Of a stretch of DNA of 29,635 nt, positions 7,761-14,396 are shown in pieces. The notes under the pieces are model-generated. The model worked only from the letters and a program-made list of their open reading frames with translations, made no database searches and was not told the origin of the DNA. The translations under genes were made by a program, and so were the position numbers. This DNA is from a virus, in IMG/VR virus record IMGVR_UViG_3300034082_000345, positions 1 through 29,635 of that record; one strand, given 5' to 3'. Positions within the stretch are counted from its first letter, which is position 1. The number at the start of each line of letters is the position of its first letter.

Positions 7761-8274
7761 TGTATATGATTTTTAGGTTGTTTTTTATCTCTGCAATTAG
7801 GTAGTGAGCTGATGTCGGTGGGATATCAAAGTACTTCGCCATTGATCGTGCTGTTGTATATCCATCATCGAAGTAAGCCTTCGCCACTGTTATCTTCACA
7901 TTGTCGGTGAGTGAATCTCGGTATATGTCCACGCATGACTTCCATCCATGGTATTCCTTCTCGATATTTATCTTATCAATAAGGTCAGTATCATCAACCA
8001 TCACATCAGGAACAGCTGTTTCATTTGCTGCCATGCGCTCCTGACGATTGGTGTCCAGGTTCTGCCACATCACTTGTCGCTTGATTGAGTTCATCATTAG
8101 TCCTTTGACATCAGGGTCGGGTCCTGCGTCCTGTATTGATGTGCAGTGAAGATATGCGTTGTTGATGACAACATCGGGATTGATGCGTGGATTGTACTTG
8201 GAGCAAAAAAACCGAGCGTATCGAAATAGCTCGGCATAGTGCCTGGTGATATATCGGTCAAGAGATGCTTTCAT
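7684..8274 (-). CDS. putative sigma-like transcription factor, 196 aa
   Basis: Residues 1-75 (R-Y-I-T-R-H-Y-A-E-L-F-R-Y-A-R and D-V-V-I-N-N-A-Y-L-H-C, then L-M-M-N-S-I-K-R-Q-V-M-W) resemble region 2 of ECF-type sigma factors. Residues about 125-170 (V-A-K-A-Y-F-D-D-G-Y-T-T-A-R-S-M-A-K-Y-F-D-I-P) look like a region 4 helix-turn-helix. The last 25 residues overlap the following gene and read like an unselected tail. Placed at the boundary between replication and packaging genes, it could direct RNA polymerase to late promoters. A plain helix-turn-helix DNA-binding protein is the alternative. Confidence 0.5.
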   Translation of the reverse strand: MKASLDRYITRHYAELFRYARFFCSKYNPRINPDVVINNAYLHCTSIQDAGPDPDVKGLMMNSIKRQVMWQNLDTNRQERMAANETAVPDVMVDDTDLIDKINIEKEYHGWKSCVDIYRDSLTDNVKITVAKAYFDDGYTTARSMAKYFDIPPTSAHYLIAEIKNNLKIIYNENQNRISGQDHHQKDIARKQNHHC

Positions 8275-8470
8275 ACCAATTAATGAAGTCCTTGTACCAT
8301 ATTTTTCGCCTCACCATGGAGCAGAAACATTCTCGGTCTGACTTTGCCTGGACTCGCTCCTTGATTTTCTTGAGTGGGAGCAGTGCTTTCTTGCTGAAGC
8401 GGTGCGCATCATCCATCGCAATCACTGTTGCGATATATTCGATGTCAGTATTTGTCAGTCCTGTGTCCAT
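8258..8470 (-). CDS. hypothetical protein, 70 aa
   Basis: I chose the ATG at 8470 because translation from there gives a compact helical, basic protein and overlaps the upstream membrane-protein gene by 16 bp; the frame is open to 8566, but that part lies inside the upstream gene. The sequence includes two cysteines in E-C-F-C and ends W-Y-K-D-F-I-N-W-Y-E. It overlaps the sigma-like gene by 17 bp and so is probably translated with it. No family is recognised. A partner of the sigma-like protein would fit the coupling, but this is a guess. Confidence 0.55.
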   Translation of the reverse strand: MDTGLTNTDIEYIATVIAMDDAHRFSKKALLPLKKIKERVQAKSDRECFCSMVRRKIWYKDFINWYESIS

Positions 8471-8694
8471 TGAGTTATTAAATAAGCCACCATTGAGACG
8501 AGTGCGGCATATACTATGTTGCCTGTGAGTATCAAAGTGGTCCAAAATGAGGTACATTTCCAGCACTCGAATGATGCGTGAACAAACTGCATGAATTTAC
8601 CCTCAAATCTCATAAAGATATAATCAATCAGCCAGTGAAGAGGTTCGAATTTAGCGATGAGCCATCCGATTGCGAGTCCTGTGATTAGTTCCAT
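8455..8694 (-). CDS. small membrane protein with C-x2-C motif, 79 aa
   Basis: Hydrophobic segments lie at about residues 2-30 and 52-74. Between them is C-W-K-C-T-S-F-W, which resembles the cysteine motif of DUF1360-type membrane proteins. It overlaps the preceding 38-residue membrane-protein gene by 10 bp and the following gene by 16 bp. The role is unknown; superinfection exclusion or modification of the host envelope are possibilities without direct support. It is not part of the recognisable lysis cassette, which is elsewhere. Confidence 0.6.
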   Translation of the reverse strand: MELITGLAIGWLIAKFEPLHWLIDYIFMRFEGKFMQFVHASFECWKCTSFWTTLILTGNIVYAALVSMVAYLITQWTQD

Positions 8695-8801
8695 AGATCA
8701 AAGATAAAAGAAATAATCAGAATAATACTAACAACTGACATCAGTATCATTGTGCCAATAGCAGCCATTTCTTCTCTGCGGTCGTCTTTGTTTAGTTTCA
8801 T
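8685..8801 (-). CDS. single-span membrane micro-protein, 38 aa
   Basis: This short frame has a charged N-terminus (K-L-N-K-D-D-R-R-E-E) followed by one hydrophobic span (about 13-35) ending F-I-F-D-L-W-N. The start lies after an A-rich AACAACAAGAACA leader like those of other genes here, and the end overlaps the next gene by 10 bp. The clean split into charged head and membrane span, with coupling to another membrane protein, supports a real gene despite its size. Confidence 0.55.
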   Translation of the reverse strand: MKLNKDDRREEMAAIGTMILMSVVSIILIISFIFDLWN

Positions 8802-8849
8802 TGTTCTTGTTGTTTAGTTTACATTTCTTGTTTACTTATGTGGCAATTT

Positions 8850-9065
8850 TTACCACTTATCCTTGCTTGCATTGACATCTGCCTTCAGCTTCTCAATGTA
8901 TAGCGTGGCATCCATCAGTTCCTCCTGGAGATGGTTCAGCCAATCAATGAAGCTGAGGTCATCACGATCAAGAGTGCGCCCATATTTCTCGATGCCTCTC
9001 TCGCTGCGCTCATAATACTTGGCAAGTACCTTGAGAAGTATTGGGTCTTTGATTTGCTGCTCCAT
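8850..9065 (-). CDS. MazG-like small protein, 71 aa
   Basis: The segment R-G-I-E-K-Y-G-R-T-L-D-R-D-D-L-S followed by D-W-L-N-H-L-Q-E-E-L-M-D-A (about 24-52) resembles the short MazG-like (all-alpha NTP pyrophosphohydrolase) proteins of phages, where the E-E-L-x-D-A helix supplies metal ligands. At 71 residues it has only the core helices. It may hydrolyse a nucleotide to adjust the host pool or alarmones. The start shares one base with the upstream stop. Family membership is moderately likely; the activity is inferred. Confidence 0.6.
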   Translation of the reverse strand: MEQQIKDPILLKVLAKYYERSERGIEKYGRTLDRDDLSFIDWLNHLQEELMDATLYIEKLKADVNASKDKW

Positions 9066-9253
9066 CAGTTCAAACTTGCATATTGTGCAAAGAACTCATC
9101 AGCACTCACCTCAGATATGTGTACCTCATCTGATACAGTCAGCACAATACAACTACTTATGTTAGGCATCATCTCAAAAAGGTCGTGGACTCTTGCAACC
9201 AACTTGTCGAGGTTGTCATTTTGTGTACCAATGTAGGCGATAAAGTACTTCAT
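9065..9253 (-). CDS. hypothetical protein, 62 aa
   Basis: This 62-residue acidic protein begins K-Y-F-I-A-Y-I-G-T-Q-N-D-N and has an alternating strand-helix-strand look. It has no motif that I recognise. Its 4-bp overlap with the HTH gene upstream and 1-bp junction with the MazG-like gene downstream show it belongs to the same translationally coupled series. Confidence 0.6.
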   Translation of the reverse strand: MKYFIAYIGTQNDNLDKLVARVHDLFEMMPNISSCIVLTVSDEVHISEVSADEFFAQYASLN

Positions 9254-9459
9254 TTCATTAGATATTTAAATGCTTGAATATAGAACTCCTCACTCACTGA
9301 CTCACCCTTCATGAATCGGTACAGCATTGAGTAATTGACTGACATATCCTCAGCCATGTGGGTCATCTTGTATCTCTTGACGAGAAGGGACTCCAACTGC
9401 TTATGGATGAAGTCCCTGATTGTTTCCCCATCAGAAAGGTAGATCGTCATCGATTTCAT
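9250..9459 (-). CDS. small helix-turn-helix protein, 69 aa
   Basis: Residues about 26-56 (L-V-K-R-Y-K-M-T-H-M-A-E-D-M-S-V-N-Y, then L-Y-R-F-M-K-G-E) fit an XRE-like helix-turn-helix. An internal ATG at 9450 is an equally good start. The gene overlaps the end of the DUF3127-like gene by up to 29 bp. It could be a transcriptional regulator of the early operon; one place to look for its operator is the GTGACGA inverted repeat at 13860-13888. DNA binding is inferred. Confidence 0.6.
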   Translation of the reverse strand: MKSMTIYLSDGETIRDFIHKQLESLLVKRYKMTHMAEDMSVNYSMLYRFMKGESVSEEFYIQAFKYLMK

Positions 9460-9754
9460 CAGTGATTGGTTTTGATGCTGGTGATGCTGATGCGATTCGG
9501 ATGTCCCATGCGTTCAGTGACACATAGAACTTCCCATTGTACTCACGACCTCGGAGGTCAAACTTCACCTCACACTCTTGACCGACTTTGGCTCCATCAA
9601 GGAATCTCACTCTCTCATTGACTGCTTGGAACTGTACCAACTGAGGATACTTGTCTCCAATACTGAGAACGAACTCAACGAGGTTCATCTTCTCGCTTAC
9701 TTGTTTGGCTTCACCGATGAGGTGGATTGTGCCTTTTGCTTTTAACTCTTCCAT
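9431..9754 (-). CDS. DUF3127-like OB-fold protein, probable single-strand DNA-binding protein, 107 aa
   Basis: Residues 1-88 match the DUF3127 pattern known from Bacteroidota: G-T-I-H-L-I-G, F-V-L-S-I-G-D-K-Y-P, V-G-Q-E-C-E-V-K-F-D-L-R-G-R-E-Y-N-G-K-F-Y and A-W-D-I. This is an OB-fold type domain. The protein ends D-E-I-D-D-D-L-P-F, which copies the acidic Phe-terminated tip by which bacterial SSB recruits partners. Placement directly after an annealing protein and its nuclease supports a role as phage SSB in replication and recombination. Single-strand DNA binding is an inference from fold, tail and context. Confidence 0.75.
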   Translation of the reverse strand: MEELKAKGTIHLIGEAKQVSEKMNLVEFVLSIGDKYPQLVQFQAVNERVRFLDGAKVGQECEVKFDLRGREYNGKFYVSLNAWDIRIASASPASKPITDEIDDDLPF

Positions 9755-9763
9755 GTTCTTGGG

Positions 9764-10381
9764 TTATTTATTTACTAATTGTTGATAATACTCGTCATAA
9801 TACTCAGATGCCAACTTCAATCGCTCAATCATCTGAATCTCTTTATCCTCATCTCTGACCCATGACAAGACAGTGATTCGTTTCTCGGGGTCAATGTGAT
9901 CAACTCGGTGCAACGAAAGGTTCTCCCATTCGTTTAGATACTCATCCCAAGTGGTGACCATGCAGTACACCAATTCAGCCACATCCTTGTCATACAACAT
10001 CATGTATGCAATCAGCTGCCACTCGTATTCGGATTTGTATCCCTCATCAGGTGTGGCTGGAAACGTATCCAATGACCAAGATGTTTTGACATCGATGATT
10101 GCATTCTCCAGGACAATATCAGCTGTGCCGATGAGATAGTCATTCTCGACTGTTGTCTCATTCTTTTGGTAGTCAGTGAAGCGTACTGCATTGAGTAGGG
10201 AGATTGACTCGAGTTCTTGCTCCCTACCTTTGAAGATATACTTATTGTTCAGCTCAGTGGTGTAGTTATAGAAGTCCTCCTTCGCACACTGTCTGATGTA
10301 ACTCTTGGCGGTTTCACCCATCTCTGACTTGCCTCTTCCGTTGGTCATCAGCTTCCCGATTTGCGATGGATGCCATTTCAT
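9764..10381 (-). CDS. RecB/YqaJ-like PD-(D/E)XK nuclease, 205 aa
   Basis: The active-site pattern is visible as Asp88 in G-T-A-D-I-V, Asp97 and Lys99 in I-D-V-K-T, and Gln122 in W-Q-L-I-A-Y-M. This is the layout of RecB, lambda-exonuclease/YqaJ and Cas4 nucleases. It overlaps the ERF-type annealing-protein gene by 4 bp (ATGA). Such pairs act as exonuclease plus annealase in single-strand-annealing recombination and in resolving replication intermediates. The C-terminal 60 residues are acidic and helical. Exonuclease direction and substrate are not readable here. Confidence 0.8.
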   Translation of the reverse strand: MKWHPSQIGKLMTNGRGKSEMGETAKSYIRQCAKEDFYNYTTELNNKYIFKGREQELESISLLNAVRFTDYQKNETTVENDYLIGTADIVLENAIIDVKTSWSLDTFPATPDEGYKSEYEWQLIAYMMLYDKDVAELVYCMVTTWDEYLNEWENLSLHRVDHIDPEKRITVLSWVRDEDKEIQMIERLKLASEYYDEYYQQLVNK

Positions 10382-10917
10382 AGGTTCAATGCTTTGAGTT
10401 GAACTTCAGTGAGTGCGTAGTTGGCAACCAACTGCTCTGCTGTGTACTTTCCATTCGCAATGGACTCCACTGCCTTCTCAAATCGAGCGTTGTCAATCTT
10501 TGGCTTTCCTGTTGCTGCTGATGAGGCTGTATTGCCATCATCATCCACTGCTTGAAGTGAGAGAAGTGACTGCAAAGTACCTCGTCTGAAGTAGGTAACA
10601 GCTGCCAATGATTTCTGAGGGTCCACCATTGGCGGCAAACTCATGAATGACTCGATGTGTTCACCTGATTCGATGTCGATGATGCGAGTCACCACATCAT
10701 TGCCAACCACAGGCTGCAACAATAGCAGTCCATGCTCGTGAAGTATTGGCTCCACCGTTGTGAGCAGCGCATTGATATCAGCGTAACTCTTTTTGAAGTG
10801 TGGATTCGTTGCATTCTTGGACACCTTGCCAATTTGCTGCTTGGCAGCGTGTAGTTTCTGCCAAATGTTGAGGATTGGCATCTCTGCCTCCTCGGTTTTT
10901 TTCCTTGTTGTTGTCAT
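10378..10917 (-). CDS. ERF-family single-strand annealing protein, 179 aa
   Basis: ERF-type features are the N-terminal helix L-H-A-A-K-Q-Q-I-G, N-P-H-F-K-K-S-Y-A-D-I-N (about 38-49), then E-P-I-L-H-E-H-G-L-L-L-L-Q and A-A-V-T-Y-F-R-R-G-T-L. ERF proteins form rings that anneal complementary single strands. The C-terminal tail (about 130-179) has a small helical domain that probably binds a partner. The gene follows a 31-bp gap after the VRR-NUC-like gene, so it may have its own weak promoter, and it couples by ATGA overlap to the nuclease gene. Confidence 0.85.
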   Translation of the reverse strand: MTTTRKKTEEAEMPILNIWQKLHAAKQQIGKVSKNATNPHFKKSYADINALLTTVEPILHEHGLLLLQPVVGNDVVTRIIDIESGEHIESFMSLPPMVDPQKSLAAVTYFRRGTLQSLLSLQAVDDDGNTASSAATGKPKIDNARFEKAVESIANGKYTAEQLVANYALTEVQLKALNL

Positions 10918-10948
10918 AATTGTTAGAATTTATTGTAAAAATACACAT

Positions 10949-11407
10949 TTATTTGATTACTTGTGTGAACTCATCATAAAATTTCAGCATATCTGCAAAA
11001 GTTTTTACGATTATGTATGTGCCACCAGCCTCTTCGATGGCTTTCTGATATGCTTTCTGCACATCTGACTGTCTATCCTTGCCATATTTGACCTCAATCT
11101 TCACACTTCTCCCCTTGATCGTGGCAGAGATATCTGCTGAACCTGGTGTACCTGTTCCCTTGGTCCACTGCCCACCAATGGCAACACCATCAGTGCGGTA
11201 CTTTTTGCGATACACACCCATTGTGTTGATGCGTTCAGCTTGACATCCATTGTACTGGAGGAATGCAATCACCGACTTGGTCAGCTCATTCGCTGAGTTA
11301 TCATTCCAGTGATTCAGTGATATCATCTCAGGCTTCATCGTTGGGTACTTTGCCATCTTGTATTGCAGCTGGAGGTCTTTGAGGATTTGTCGCTCTTGTC
11401 GTGTCAT
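10949..11407 (-). CDS. VRR-NUC-like nuclease, 152 aa
   Basis: The C-terminal part holds a compact PD-(D/E)XK site: G-T-P-G-S-A-D-I (about 86-93, Asp92), K-I-E-V-K-Y-G (Glu105, Lys107) and D-V-Q-K-A-Y-Q-K-A-I-E-E-A-G-G-T-Y (about 115-131). This is the VRR-NUC pattern found in phage Holliday-junction-resolvase-like enzymes. The N-terminal 70 residues are helical and may bind DNA. It couples to the primase-helicase gene by a 4-bp overlap, so it probably cleaves branched replication or recombination DNA. The precise substrate is inferred. Confidence 0.8.
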   Translation of the reverse strand: MTRQERQILKDLQLQYKMAKYPTMKPEMISLNHWNDNSANELTKSVIAFLQYNGCQAERINTMGVYRKKYRTDGVAIGGQWTKGTGTPGSADISATIKGRSVKIEVKYGKDRQSDVQKAYQKAIEEAGGTYIIVKTFADMLKFYDEFTQVIK

Positions 11408-13803
11408 AGTTCTTTTGCTTTATCATTTAACTCATCCCACACATCACCATCAGTCGGTGGGGTTGACTGTTCTCCTTCAAGTTCGAAGTATCTTCCGTTG
11501 TGGTTTCTCCCCTTGGTCAATGTCAATCCTTTGAAATCAGCATACGACTGCACCCATTTGAGAAATCTGCGAGGCTCAAGGTCTTTGAATCCTGTGAACT
11601 CAGATGTAAACTCTTGGAGCTTGGCTGAATTATAGTGGTAAATTGATACAGGAAGATTGCCCTCCTCAACCCAATCAAAGAAATCCTTGCACGTTGCCTG
11701 GATGAATCGCTTGGCATCTGCGTTGATGCTGATTGATTTGACCAATCCAAACTGAAGATAATTCTGAAGGCATCCAATCATGTAGTTGTCGAATCTCAGC
11801 CAATCATTCTCAGCCCATGAATCAAATAATAGCCGACCATACTCATCAAGTGGACTGCGTTTGGAATGGAAGTACTGAAAAAACTCAAGCTCGTGCCTTC
11901 TGCGATCATGTGATGACCCAGCACCACTGATGACATAGTTGGTTGTGATGACAATCTTGGGACTGCGATCAAAAGGAATGAAGATTTCATCCTTGTTTTT
12001 TCGGTTGACAGTGATTCCCTCAGTGATAAGGCTGAACAACTGCTCAAAGTCAAAGTTTCTGCGCACATCATCGAAGGCAAGTATCTGAGTATCGAGATTC
12101 ACTCGCTGATATACAAAGTCTGACTTGCTTGGATTGAAGCTCTTGCCATCAATCTTGACAATTTTGCGCAGATTGCCGATGGCTGTCAACATGAGTGACT
12201 TGCCTGACCCTCCATTTGGGTTGTCATCAATCTCTTGGTCATTGAAAATTATCGCCTTTTGGTCAGTTTTATCTTTGTAGGTATGGATTAGGTATCCGAG
12301 AGTGGTTTCAAGGGCTGAGATGCGAGGAGAATCATCAGCAGATACCTTGCTCACAAAGTTTTCGAAGTCATTTGTGTGGTCATCCATCAGCTTGAAGTCA
12401 CGTTGAATGATTTGGTTCTCCCAAATGTAGCCATCCACATCAATGTATGACATCAAATCGACTGCATCCTTGGTCACCTTTGCCACTCCATTCTTGTATG
12501 GGATATATGAGGCATCCTTTGTATCCTGGAGCATCAAGATATTGATTGAATCAATCATATTAAGAAATGACTCATTGAACAGGATGGTCAACTTTGAGCA
12601 GTGATTCCATACATCCAACTCACCCTTGTCCTGGAGGTAGGTCAAAACGAAATCTTTGATTTGCTCAGTGCTGCTGATTCTGACTTTGTTCTCAATCACT
12701 CTGACAAAGGTTGGTTTCTCTGCGTTCTCAGGATAGTATTTATTGAATCCGTTCTTAACTAAGAACTCGGAGTATTTGAGTGGTTCGATGGTGACTGTTC
12801 CCTTGTCATTCTTGGACCAAAAGATATCTTCTCCTGTCTTGATTTCTTTTTTGACATCCTCAACCACATCACCCCGAACATTCAACTGCTTCTTGATATC
12901 CTCTTCAGGAATGCCGCTCTTGAGTTTCTGCTTTATTTTTTGAAAGGTATCCTTGTCCTCAAAATACTTCATGCCGAAAGTGGCTTTCTTGTATGCACTT
13001 CGAATGGTGGTGACCATCTCTTGCTCTGAGAATGATGAGCCTTGACAGTACTTGGTCCATATGTACTGTTCAGTCGTGTCCTTGTGAATGCCATACTCGC
13101 ACATGACAGCTGCCAATTTAAACACATATTGATTGCGACTGCCATCAACGAACTCACATCCATGGTCAAAGCGTTCAATCAAGCTGATGATTTTGTCCTC
13201 ATCATTGAGTACACAAGTTGGTGTGCGCTCAGTGTAGTTGAATCCCTCATCGTGTTCAATACCATTGAACTCTTGGCAGAACTCATTGAAGTATATCTTC
13301 GGGTCATATGATTCAAAGCATACTCGACTCACGTTGCTATTCTTTTGGTCGAAGTATTCTGATTGAAAGTACTTGCCGAATGCGTTGAATCTGCGCTTGT
13401 GTTCTACCTTGTCGCACTTTGGGATTCGAATCACTGCCTTGAGTCCATTGCCCGATGGGGAAGTGAACACCATCATCACATGAGTGTCATCAATCAGACG
13501 CTTCCTTTCGGCATCCATCACTTTTGCATTGGGATATTGGTCGAAGTCCAGGATGCACAATCCACTATGTTCAACCAAGCTGTTGTCATTGCGCTCAGTG
13601 AAGATGCCATTGAACATGATTGCATTGAGTGATGACTTGAGTCGCTCATGCTCGGGGTCAGACTTCTCGAGTGATCGTATTGCGTTCACTTTACGAATCA
13701 AATCAGGTGTTCCGTTCTTAATTCGGTTTTGCACCTCATAGATTGAGAGGTTGTATGGTGTTTCTTTGCTGTTAAATAGGTTTTTAAATACTGATACTTT
13801 CAT
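11404..13803 (-). CDS. VirE_N/BT4734-type primase with D5-like SF3-type helicase, 799 aa
   Basis: I chose the ATG at 13803 because the A-rich AAAAACAACT leader precedes it; the frame remains open to 13887 but that part lies inside the repeat-rich gap. Residues 60-175 match BT4734-like VirE_N primase domains: I-L-D-F-D (85-88 region), S-P-S-G-N-G-L-K (115-122) and V-S-R-V-C-F-E-S-Y-D-P. Residues about 204-275 look like a PriCT domain. The helicase part has Walker A G-G-S-G-K-S (531-536), Walker B A-F-D-D-V (576-580), sensor I-V-I-T-T-N-Y (617-623) and an arginine finger in S-H-D-R-R-R-H-E-L-E-F. It would unwind and prime DNA at the origin. Cluster position beside the GTGACGA repeats supports a replication initiator role. 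Confidence 0.9.
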   Translation of the reverse strand: MKVSVFKNLFNSKETPYNLSIYEVQNRIKNGTPDLIRKVNAIRSLEKSDPEHERLKSSLNAIMFNGIFTERNDNSLVEHSGLCILDFDQYPNAKVMDAERKRLIDDTHVMMVFTSPSGNGLKAVIRIPKCDKVEHKRRFNAFGKYFQSEYFDQKNSNVSRVCFESYDPKIYFNEFCQEFNGIEHDEGFNYTERTPTCVLNDEDKIISLIERFDHGCEFVDGSRNQYVFKLAAVMCEYGIHKDTTEQYIWTKYCQGSSFSEQEMVTTIRSAYKKATFGMKYFEDKDTFQKIKQKLKSGIPEEDIKKQLNVRGDVVEDVKKEIKTGEDIFWSKNDKGTVTIEPLKYSEFLVKNGFNKYYPENAEKPTFVRVIENKVRISSTEQIKDFVLTYLQDKGELDVWNHCSKLTILFNESFLNMIDSINILMLQDTKDASYIPYKNGVAKVTKDAVDLMSYIDVDGYIWENQIIQRDFKLMDDHTNDFENFVSKVSADDSPRISALETTLGYLIHTYKDKTDQKAIIFNDQEIDDNPNGGSGKSLMLTAIGNLRKIVKIDGKSFNPSKSDFVYQRVNLDTQILAFDDVRRNFDFEQLFSLITEGITVNRKNKDEIFIPFDRSPKIVITTNYVISGAGSSHDRRRHELEFFQYFHSKRSPLDEYGRLLFDSWAENDWLRFDNYMIGCLQNYLQFGLVKSISINADAKRFIQATCKDFFDWVEEGNLPVSIYHYNSAKLQEFTSEFTGFKDLEPRRFLKWVQSYADFKGLTLTKGRNHNGRYFELEGEQSTPPTDGDVWDELNDKAKEL

Positions 13804-13814
13804 GTCATAGTTGT

Positions 13815-14018
13815 TTTTCGTGACGCTAATGTACAAAAAATTGCTGATTTGTGACGATTCGTGACGATGTGTGAATTGTATCGTCACGCTTGTATCCTTT
13901 ACTGGTATTGAGTTTCAGCAAAAGCGTGACGATGTGACGATAAAAAAACTAAAAATTTTAAAATAAAAATAAGGGTCTTAATAGGTTCGGTATATAAAGA
14001 GATGTGTCATATCGTCAC
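13815..14018. other. candidate phage replication origin (repeat cluster plus A/T-rich run)
   Basis: This is the largest gap in the genome. It holds seven GTGACG(A) copies and an extreme A/T run (13939-13973) of the kind that melts easily, between genes for a DnaA-domain-IV-like protein and a primase-helicase. The arrangement is that of a replicator: protein-binding repeats, an unwinding element and adjacent initiator genes. The repeats may instead be operators for an early repressor. Confidence 0.5.
13820..14018. repeat. GTGACGA repeat cluster (iterons or operators)
   Basis: Forward copies start at 13820 (GTGACG), 13851, 13861, 13926 and 13934; reverse copies (TCGTCAC) lie at 13881-13887 and 14012-14018. 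Two forward pairs are spaced 10 and 8 bp. CGTGACGAT (13860-13868) and ATCGTCACG (13880-13888) form a perfect 9-bp inverted repeat with an 11-bp spacer. The last copy lies inside the end of the DnaA-like gene. Confidence 0.75.
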
Positions 14019-14396
14019 AAGTCTCTCATCATACACCCCCCTCTTGATTCTACTCTTAATGATTTTCAAGGTAGCGTATGACTGACATTTCAGAATATCG
14101 GTGATAAGGTCCCTCGCTGATTCCCTGTCAACATGGTCCAACAAGAATTGATATTCTGCAATGCACTCCAGGTATAGCTTGTCATTGGTGCTGGTCATCC
14201 ATTCATGTGTGCGAAGGCTGTGCAGCACTGTTGCGTGGTCACGTTTGAACATTTCGCCAATATCCTTGAGGGTCATCCCTGTTGATCGCAGCTCATGCAT
14301 CAGAAATGCTCTGCGATACACCAGCTCATGAGTGCGGTCCTTGGCAGATAGCCTATCTCGTTTGATGAGTTCTTGTATTTTGTCGAATTGGTTCAT
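14007..14396 (-). CDS. stand-alone DnaA-domain-IV-like protein, 129 aa
   Basis: Residues about 22-62 match the DNA-binding domain of DnaA: V-Y-R-R-A-F-L-M-H-E-L-R, then M-T-L-K-D-I-G-E-M-F, then the signature R-D-H-A-T-V-L-H-S (52-60). No AAA+ domain is present; the remaining residues form two helical segments. It couples to the methyltransferase gene by 4 bp. Its end runs into the GTGACGA-rich gap, suggesting that it binds those repeats and starts phage replication together with the primase-helicase. It could instead compete with host DnaA for its boxes. Domain recognition is firm; the binding site is inferred. Confidence 0.8.
   Translation of the reverse strand: MNQFDKIQELIKRDRLSAKDRTHELVYRRAFLMHELRSTGMTLKDIGEMFKRDHATVLHSLRTHEWMTSTNDKLYLECIAEYQFLLDHVDRESARDLITDILKCQSYATLKIIKSRIKRGVYDERLVTI

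Noticed and set aside
11797-12080. Open frame opposite or overlapping the primase-helicase
   Set aside because: It is in another frame of a gene with a clear helicase domain. No independent start or function.
13861-13888. Inverted repeat as an intrinsic terminator
   Set aside because: It has no T-run on either strand and lies between divergent-like repeat copies; a protein-binding site is a better explanation.
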